Assembly (NCBI GenBank): GCA_012295275.1
Contig: CM022673.1
Span: 3,629,605-3,693,604 of the forward strand
Length of the DNA stretch: 64,000 nucleotides
Reading direction: 5' to 3'
Source: Chrysomallon squamiferum
Taxonomy: Eukaryota > Mollusca > Gastropoda > Neomphalida > Peltospiridae
Below, one piece after another: positions 54,969-64,000 of this stretch (its first letter is position 1; each line of letters starts with the position of its first letter). The notes beneath the pieces were generated by a model. The model had not been told where the DNA came from, ran no database searches, and saw only the letters and a list, made by a program, of their open reading frames with translations. A program made the position numbers and the translations under genes.

Positions 54969-55200
54969 GCAAACATAAATAAATAATAACGCCAGCAACA
55001 ACAATAATAACCTTTTCGTTGCGTATTAAGAAATTAAATTTTCTTTTATGAAACAAAACAATTTATAAAAAGTGTCTGAAAGAAATACTGACTACTGAAC
55101 AACAATGTCCTGTGTACGTAATCACTGCAAAGAATCGAAGTTTTAAGAGGAGCATGCAACGCTACACGGAGTAACTTCCCCCTGTTTTATTCACCAGGTG
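52080..55200. other. Intergenic between ANKRD9-like gene and SKP1; no gene recognised
   Basis: AT-rich with TTTA-type repeats near 53160-53180 and 53445-53460 and a TTA run at 54931-54966. Two GC-richer patches stand out: 53630-53776, an open frame rich in Ala/Thr/Val codons without an early ATG, and 54555-54722. Neither could be matched to a known family. The ANKRD9-like 3' UTR must lie at the left end, and AATAAA at 52259-52264 is a possible poly(A) signal. Confidence 0.5.
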
Positions 55201-55298
55201 GCGCAGGTTATATTACAATTCATCAACAACGGTTTGCAGAACTACGAAATATTAATTTCTGAAAATCATAATCGAAGTGTTGTGTAGGATACAACACG
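55200..55298 (+). other. SKP1: Candidate noncoding first exon of SKP1
   Basis: A good donor (CAACACG/GTACGT) occurs with exon end at 55298, about 460 bp before the acceptor (TTACAG) that abuts the SKP1 ATG. The left boundary is unknown. A YY1-like AAAGATGGCGCT lies downstream at about 55418. Confidence 0.35.
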
Positions 55299-55698
55299 GT
55301 ACGTATTAATGACTGCTATATGAAATAACTTGTTTCACACTATTATAATATTTTTTAATTTCAGACCTATCTAACAGAATATCAAATGCGAAAAGAAAGT
55401 AAATGCTAAAAGTAACAAAAGATGGCGCTATGTTTGGACAGACCATAGTTACATGATAATGCTCTTACTTCGTTTTTATTTTTATTTTTACTTTATTGTT
55501 CATTTCATTGTTTATGTGCTTATACTATAACCTAGTACATATTTAGTTAATAAATTTAAATTAATAATCTTTATTTCTGATCTCGCTTACATTAAAAAAA
55601 CACACATGGCTTTAAAAGTCAAATATCTTTTAAATTTTATGTTCCTGTATTGTATAATTTTTGTTGACAGTTCTGAATTAAAAATTCTGTAAATATAG

Positions 55699-57173
<1,475 letters not shown>

Positions 57174-57628
57174 GAACACTGTGAAAAGAGAACAGCATTT
57201 GACTTGTACAGTACCGTAACAATAGAAATAGATGTACACATGTTCATAATTTATTGTGGTCTGTTCTCTCATTCAATACAATCTCCTTGTTTTTTTGGAT
57301 ACTTTAGAAGTTGATTCAGCATCTTTGATGATAATCCAGCATTTGTCAGCTACTGATTTAAAACAAAAACCAAAACAAAAAAAAATTGTTTTGAATTTAA
57401 ATGTAAGTTTAACTTTATATATTCCCTTTTCGTTTCTTTTTGTTGTTTCAATTTTGATCTTGTACATTCTTTTATGGTGTCATAATTCTTTGACTTCTGT
57501 AGGTTGTTTTTACTATCATTTATACCATATAAAATGTATTGGTTGTCTGCAGAATGATATCCTTCCTGATCCAGTAGTATGGAATGCATTTTTAATTTTC
57601 TTTTCTTTTCTAGTTTCCTGTCTTTGTG

Positions 57629-57638
57629 AATAAATAAA
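57629..57638 (+). terminator. SKP1: SKP1 poly(A) signals
   Basis: Two overlapping AATAAA hexamers lie about 455 nt after the stop and are followed by a T/G-rich stretch (TTGCTTATGTTGTAG), the expected downstream element. Confidence 0.7.
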
Positions 57639-60600
57639 GATTATTGATTGCTTATGTTGTAGTAAATATCTTTACTTTTACTTAGCTTTCAGTAGATGCA
57701 CAAGTAAGAAGTAATTAGTTTGCTAATACTCACTAGCATTAACTGTCATATCTGGCATTAACAAAGACAGATGTACAAATATACACTTAATGTCCAGTTT
57801 GGAACAATTCCCTAAAATAAAATGCTTTTGCGATGTGCTTTGTATATTTGTTTTGTATTTAACTGATATTATCTTTAATCCAAATATAGTTAACATTTTG
57901 GTAAATGATATTTAAAATATTTTTATATTGTGTGTTGGTTCCTAATAAAATCAGAATCTTAACTTTGTGAATTACGGCACAAAGTTACAATGTAAATTAA
58001 TATTAATCAATATACAGGGTATTGATAATATTTAGTCCATATTTTCTCTGGATATTTCTATTTTTTTCCTCATATTCCAAATCTGAATAATTTTACTATA
58101 GAAAAAGTTAAACTTTAAAATGAATGAAATAAATTAGGTTTCAAGTAGTACAAAGGTGATTCATAATTAATATTTTACTCTATATTTGAAAAATATACAA
58201 AACTAAATACTGTTCAGCCGCCAGTGAAAAAAAGATTCATTTCACAATACTAAAATGTATGAAGTCAATACAAATTTTCATATTAGATGTGAACTATACA
58301 AATAATTCATTCCTGCTTCCATGAATGTTTAGATATTGCTATGGTATACTTCTTCCTATTTAACTGTTTTAAATAGATAAAAAAAACACTAATTTTCTGT
58401 AAATGTTGTTGTAACTATTCTATGTACATGCTTGATTCATTTTGTAAAAAAAAGAACAGAACAAAAAAACAACAACCCAGAATTGATTGAAATTAAATAC
58501 AGATTTAGTTGCCCACTCTAAGAATTCTTTTTGTGGAGAAGTATTATTATTTAGTGAATAAATATAACTCAAGCTGCTTTGGTGAACGATATGTTTTGCC
58601 ATTTCCCTACAGTTTGCATTATATTTGGTAAAAATATCTGTTAAAATCTAGGCCATAAGTTAATAAATTGTTTTATGTTTTAATGTTATTCTTGTTCTTT
58701 GTTTCCTCAAATCCTTATTCAGATGAACCTTGTTTCTGAAAATTTCTATCATAGATAAAACAATGCTTAGTTTTCTTTATATTAAAGGATTTTCATAACA
58801 TTAATCTGTTTTTTTCATGATGTATGTATTAAGAACATTAGAACCGTTCTGAAGGCTAACATCAAATGGCTGTGGCAGAGTGAATATACACTGAATTTTT
58901 AAAGTAATGCTGTTCCAAATGTATTTAACAGCATTTCCCATTTTGGAAATGCTTGCATAATAACAACAATCAAATTTAAATGTCTAATGTAGAATAATTA
59001 TCTGGTAATATCCATGTTCATTCAGCAAGATGAAAACACAAAATTAAGTTGGCCATTAGTTTTAAGTTTTACCAATAAATACAGTTCAGTAAATTAACTC
59101 CTTTCAAAGAATTATACTGTCATAAAATAAACTGTATATGTATTTTTTTGGTTTGTTTTGAAACATTTCCCTAGGTTTTTGTATTCTTCTTCAAGAGGTT
59201 AAGCTTCATAAATGAAACTTTAAAAAAAAAACCACAATAACAATTTTAATTCTTTGACAATAATTTTATTCTTGGACAGCACTGTTAAAGCAATTGATAA
59301 ACAATTGGGAAAACTGCTTTTTATATTTTGAGGACCATGATTTGAGTCGAGATACACAATGCACCAGGATATTTTGTTATCTCCCACTGTACAAAGCACA
59401 CTGCAACAAGCTGTATGTAGTAGTAATAATAATAATAATTAGAATAAAATGAGCACTGCTATTTACAGCTAAGAAACACTGAAAGCAAGCCAAATGTACA
59501 CAACCACATCTTTGGTTGAAAAAAAAAGAAAAAAAAAAAGAAGAAAATATTAAATTACAACTGATTGCACTTGAATATAACAGAACTTGGTCCCCTCACA
59601 AGAAGTAAGTCTGTTACAGGTTCTGCCTGTCTATATTACAATTCATGAATAACAAACAGTAATAAACAATGTAGATTAAACTTCATATTTTAATTTAAAT
59701 GAGAAAAAAAAAAAAAAAGTCTGGATAAACCATAGTTTTCAACAAAGATTTGAATATTTGATAAATTGTAAACAAAAAAAATAAAAAAAAAATAACCACC
59801 AAACATCAACTCTGGGTTTTCAACAATCATGATGGTAATAAATAAAGTTATATATAGTTATAGAGAATTATGATAAATAGAAAAAAAATAATCATTTTGG
59901 TTTTTCTTGATGTAACAGTCTGTTGGTGTCTACGTGGTTGTCCAACTAACATCTCTGCTTTTGTACAAGGATTTCTAATCAGAATTCAACAGTGAAATAC
60001 ACCTCCATGATGTCTGTAACTTTTAAAATCTTGGTTGTTGGAGAAAAACATATTTGTCAGAACTGTATAAGGACCACTTCAAAATTTTATCAGTTACTTG
60101 AACACAGGGTTCTGTTAGAAGAAACAAATACTACAAAAAATGTAATGATTACACACACACACACATACACACACACACACACACTTGGAACATTCAGATT
60201 TCTGTCAACACATCAAAGGAAATAATGGTACTGACGATAAACTGGACCTCTGTGAAAAAGAAACTCAGTTTTGAATGATTTATAAATACATATTTAAAAA
60301 AAAAGAAAAATGATAAACAAAAATCTCCTTATTTGGGCAATGGCAAGAAATGAGCAGGTTTAACAAGATTAATGGCTTTTAAGAATAATTTTGCAAAATC
60401 AATAAGTGTCCTTATTTAATGAAGCATAACAAAGCTGGTGAAGTGTAACATATAAAATACAACTTGAGGACGGCCTGGTTAAAAGTTTTAACCATATAAA
60501 TAATGGCTAGATGAAAAAAAAAAAAAAAAAAAAAAAAAATGAAGAAAATGTCTGTTCATTGTAAGATTTAGCTGTGACTTTGAATGTATTTGTAGAACCT

Positions 60601-60853
60601 GTTTCATAGTACACTTCGAAAAAATATTTATGTATCAAAACATTTTTACTATGCTTATTCATCTGGATGTTTAACAATGTAAAAAATAAATATGTCTGTA
60701 ATTATGTTTTGTTTGTACCAATTGCCCAAATAAATACAGATCATGTTCTGTAAACCATGATTTCACCTTACAGAGGCACGACAAACAAGGCAAAAATTGC
60801 TGCCATATGAAAGTTTTTCCATTTAAAAAAATAAATAATAATACTAAATAAAT

Positions 60854-60892
<39 letters not shown>

Positions 60893-62983
60893 AGAAAAGA
60901 AAGAAAAACTATAATAGGTTAACAGAAGTAACTGAAGTAAAAAAACAAACAAACAAAAAAAAAAAAAAAAATTATGAAGTCATAATACTAAGTTCTCAAG
61001 AGTTGTGAAAGCCTCAGATTAAAATAAAAATTATAAATTTTTCTAGTCTTAACTACACAAAACATGATCTACATATGTATGTTAATGTACAGCTATCACA
61101 AAACTACATATCTGACCATACTGTCAGTGGTATCACAACAAACATTCATGTGGTTAAAAAACACGTAAATTGCATGATATGATAATGAGGTTGGTGTGTT
61201 TATGGCTTGGCACATAGTGTTCATGGACATTTTTTTTTTTTTTTTTCCTCAAATTTATTTTATTATCATTATTAATTTATTTGTTTTCAGAACAGGGTGA
61301 CATTGATTATGATGAACAAATAGAAATAAAAATGTTAGTAGTAACACCACAAATTAAAAGTTATGCACAAGGAATATAATTATGAATAATCCAAAATCAT
61401 TTAAAATATATGTAAGGACAAATTATTAAAATGAAGTTCACAGTTTATTCTAGTTGAAAACATTTTTATATAATTGATCTGTCTAAAAAGGGTGATTTTA
61501 ATAATTATCTGGTTATAAATAACTGACTAGACAATTTTAAATAGCTGTTCAGAATTATCTGCTCTGAAAACAGTAATTGTGAATTACATGCCCTTTTAGA
61601 CTGGATTTCATCCTTAATTACTCACTGCATGCAGGTAAAATAAATATTAATGAAAACCAGTCTGGTAGTATGCAGTTACACAGTACTCGCATAGTTTGTA
61701 ACAAAACTGCAGTACTACTAATCTCTTTGAAAAAGAAAAATTAACATCATAAAGATATTTATATAAAAAAAGTAAGCATATATTATGTGTTAGACCCTGT
61801 ACATGAAAAAAAATAATTGTATTAGCAATCCTTGAATATGAATAAATGGCACATGTATAAAAGATGATATTGGTATCATATCATAAAAGATAAATGATAA
61901 TGTGCAACTTCTCAAGTAATGTTGAATGGTTTTAAATAATATAATATTAAAACAACAGGTTCTGAATTTATGTCTATAGTACTAATTTTTTTTTTCTCTT
62001 AGATTATAATCCACAAATTAGGTTTCTTTAATGATCTTAAATGCTTTTTTTTTAACCAAAACTGAATTTACCTTATATCCACTGTAACCTTTCATCAAAA
62101 AATGATCATAAAGTTATTAAAAGCAGTATGAACTGGGCATATTTTTTTAAATTTTTTAGCTTAATTCGTATTACTGTTTGTAAACATGCATATCTACACA
62201 CATGCACATACTCCCTCCAATACCACAGACAAATGAAAATATTTTAAACTGGAAAATACTATCAGCAACATTTTGTAAAGATTAATACAGTTATTATTAT
62301 TATGTTTATATATAATCTTTTTGAATCATTTATAAATGTCAAAGTATCACAGAAGAAGCACTTACATTTTTTTTTTTTTTTTAAATTACTAGGAATAAAT
62401 ATACTGGTTTGACTGACAAGTGCACAGAAAACAGAATACCTGAAAATTCACTGTAATTAACCATTCAAGATTTTTAATTAATCCTTATTCATTTTTGTTA
62501 TATACATATATATATGTATTTTTTATTTATTTTTTGTTTTGGTGGAAAAAAAACCAAGTTATTATTTTGTTCAAATTTTTAAAAGGAAGATGAAACCTAA
62601 AATAGCCATTCATTTTTCTTTTTTAATTAGTTCAGTATTTATAAAAAAAAAAAAATAAAAAATCAAATTAGTTTGGTTTTTCTGCCTAATATAAGAAAAT
62701 GTATGAACCTAAAATATTTCTGTTTATTTTAAAAAAATATATAAAAAACGTTAGTAATATTACTTTAAAAAAAAAAAACGTGAAGTATTTATGCACATGT
62801 TAAGGACAAGGAAAACAGTTTTAACAGCTAAGAATAAATAGAAGTAACAACATCAAAGTTAACAGAGCCCTTATGTAATAACATTGTAAAGCAAACAGTA
62901 GAAAATGTGCAGTCCCTGGCTACAGATAAGGTAACTGAGTAACAGGAGCAGTCGTCTAATGTCCACAATCACAGAATGATCAG

Positions 62984-63016
<33 letters not shown>

Positions 63017-63373
63017 ACATTCTGTTTTAATAATAATAATAATAATAATAAAGAAAAAAAAAATAATAATGACGATGACGATGATGATGATGATAATAAA
63101 TAATAAAAGTTATAATAAAATCATCAAATTAAAATATTCTTATTATAAATAACAAATATAAAAAAAAAGAAAAGAAGAAGAATCACAGCAAATCATTTTT
63201 AAAAATATCTCTGCTGTATAAAAAGGCAAAACTTTACTTCATAAACAGTTGGAATAAATATTACACGAGACAGAAATCTTACAGTAGTTAAAGAGATTGA
63301 AAAAAGAAAAGAAGTAAAATTCTTTCTTTTTACATTATTAAAATATTATTTTATATAAAGAATTTACTGAATT

Positions 63374-63409
<36 letters not shown>

Positions 63410-64000
63410 TACTAATAAATTACTATTAATTTGTTACATGATTATTACTACATTTTTAAAAAACTATTTTTTAATTAATTAAGGCCAGATTTGTGCATGT
63501 TACACTGACGGTGTGCAAAAATACTTTACAGATTGTTATAAAGCTTATCTGTGCAGCTCTACAATCATTTGGCTAACAAATATTTTAAAACTACTAAACA
63601 ATTATAGTTAGAATAATTAAAATTTTGAATACAGGTATTCTTATCTTTTAAGTGATATTTGTGAAAAAAATACAAATTTATAACTTTTTATATTTTATTT
63701 ATAATAAATATTAAAATTTGTTTTTAAATTTATTTTTACTTACAAAGATGATAAACAGTTTTTTTTCATTATGCTTTGTATTCTACCAGTTATTTCCCTT
63801 TTTTTTTTTTTAAGGTTATGCAACAATTTAATGCATTCTATAGTACAGTTAGCTCTTTTTATTTTTTAAAACTTTCACTGGACAATGTTTTCAAAATATT
63901 ATGTGGAAATAAAATATGATGCATGAAAACAATTTCATAAAGTTGAATTATCAAGGCATGATATGATAAATATTACCATTTAGCAACAAATGTTTCTTTT
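57639..64000. other. AT-rich region right of SKP1; no coding exon
   Basis: No conserved protein frame was found on either strand. An AATAAA on the minus strand (TTTATT at about 59265-59270) opens a less AT-extreme stretch that could be the 3' UTR of a minus-strand gene beyond the right edge. Homopolymers are frequent (poly(A) at 60514-60539, 60858-60890, 60957-60971, 62984-63006 and 63376-63403; poly(T) at 61231-61246). A CA run lies at 60152-60184 and AAT/GAT triplets at about 63031-63095. Confidence 0.5.

Noticed and set aside
57256..57633. 125-codon ORF after SKP1
   Set aside because: It lies between the SKP1 stop and its poly(A) signals (3' UTR), is hydrophobic by base composition and has no recognised family.

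Overview
The window is AT-rich invertebrate nuclear DNA. It has spliced genes with GT-AG introns, AATAAA poly(A) signals, long homopolymers and dense microsatellites. No bacterial, viral or CRISPR features are visible. Gene content and protein similarity suggest a lophotrochozoan, most likely a mollusc, but I cannot name the species from sequence alone.

Layout from left to right: (1) 1-9640 is AT-rich flank or 3' UTR. (2) 9641-24138, minus strand, is a 17-coding-exon DENND2-type Rab guanine-nucleotide-exchange-factor gene. (3) 25609-27836, plus strand, is ribosomal protein L27A (uL15), divergent from DENND2 across a short promoter interval. (4) 28781-31305 holds two diverged copies of a roughly 400-450 bp segment about 2.1 kb apart. 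(5) 31681-40410, plus strand, is a 16-coding-exon DUF885-family protein, a putative zinc metallopeptidase with a HEGEPGHH motif. (6) 46654-49610, minus strand, is the RING ubiquitin ligase SIAH1. (7) 51285-52079, plus strand, is an intronless ANKRD9-like ankyrin gene preceded by a uORF whose stop overlaps its start. (8) 55759-57173, plus strand, is SKP1. (9) The right 6 kb shows no recognisable coding exon.

The strongest unexplained signal is a pair of minisatellites. In DENND2 a 41-bp unit is repeated 16 times. In the DUF885 gene a 50-bp unit is repeated about 19 times. Both arrays begin exactly at an exon/intron boundary, and each unit carries the end of the exon together with the 5' splice site. 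Each gene therefore has one exon followed by an array of near-identical splice donors. In both cases use of a downstream copy would break the reading frame. This could reflect a recurrent expansion mechanism seeded at exon-donor junctions, or a switch affecting splicing.

Three ubiquitin-pathway genes (SIAH1, an ANKRD9-type cullin substrate receptor, SKP1) lie within 11 kb. Two conserved splice junctions, one in DENND2 and one in the DUF885 gene, are off by a single base next to homopolymers. Long-read assembly errors are the simplest explanation. Exon coordinates come from hand splicing against conserved protein frames and consensus splice sites.
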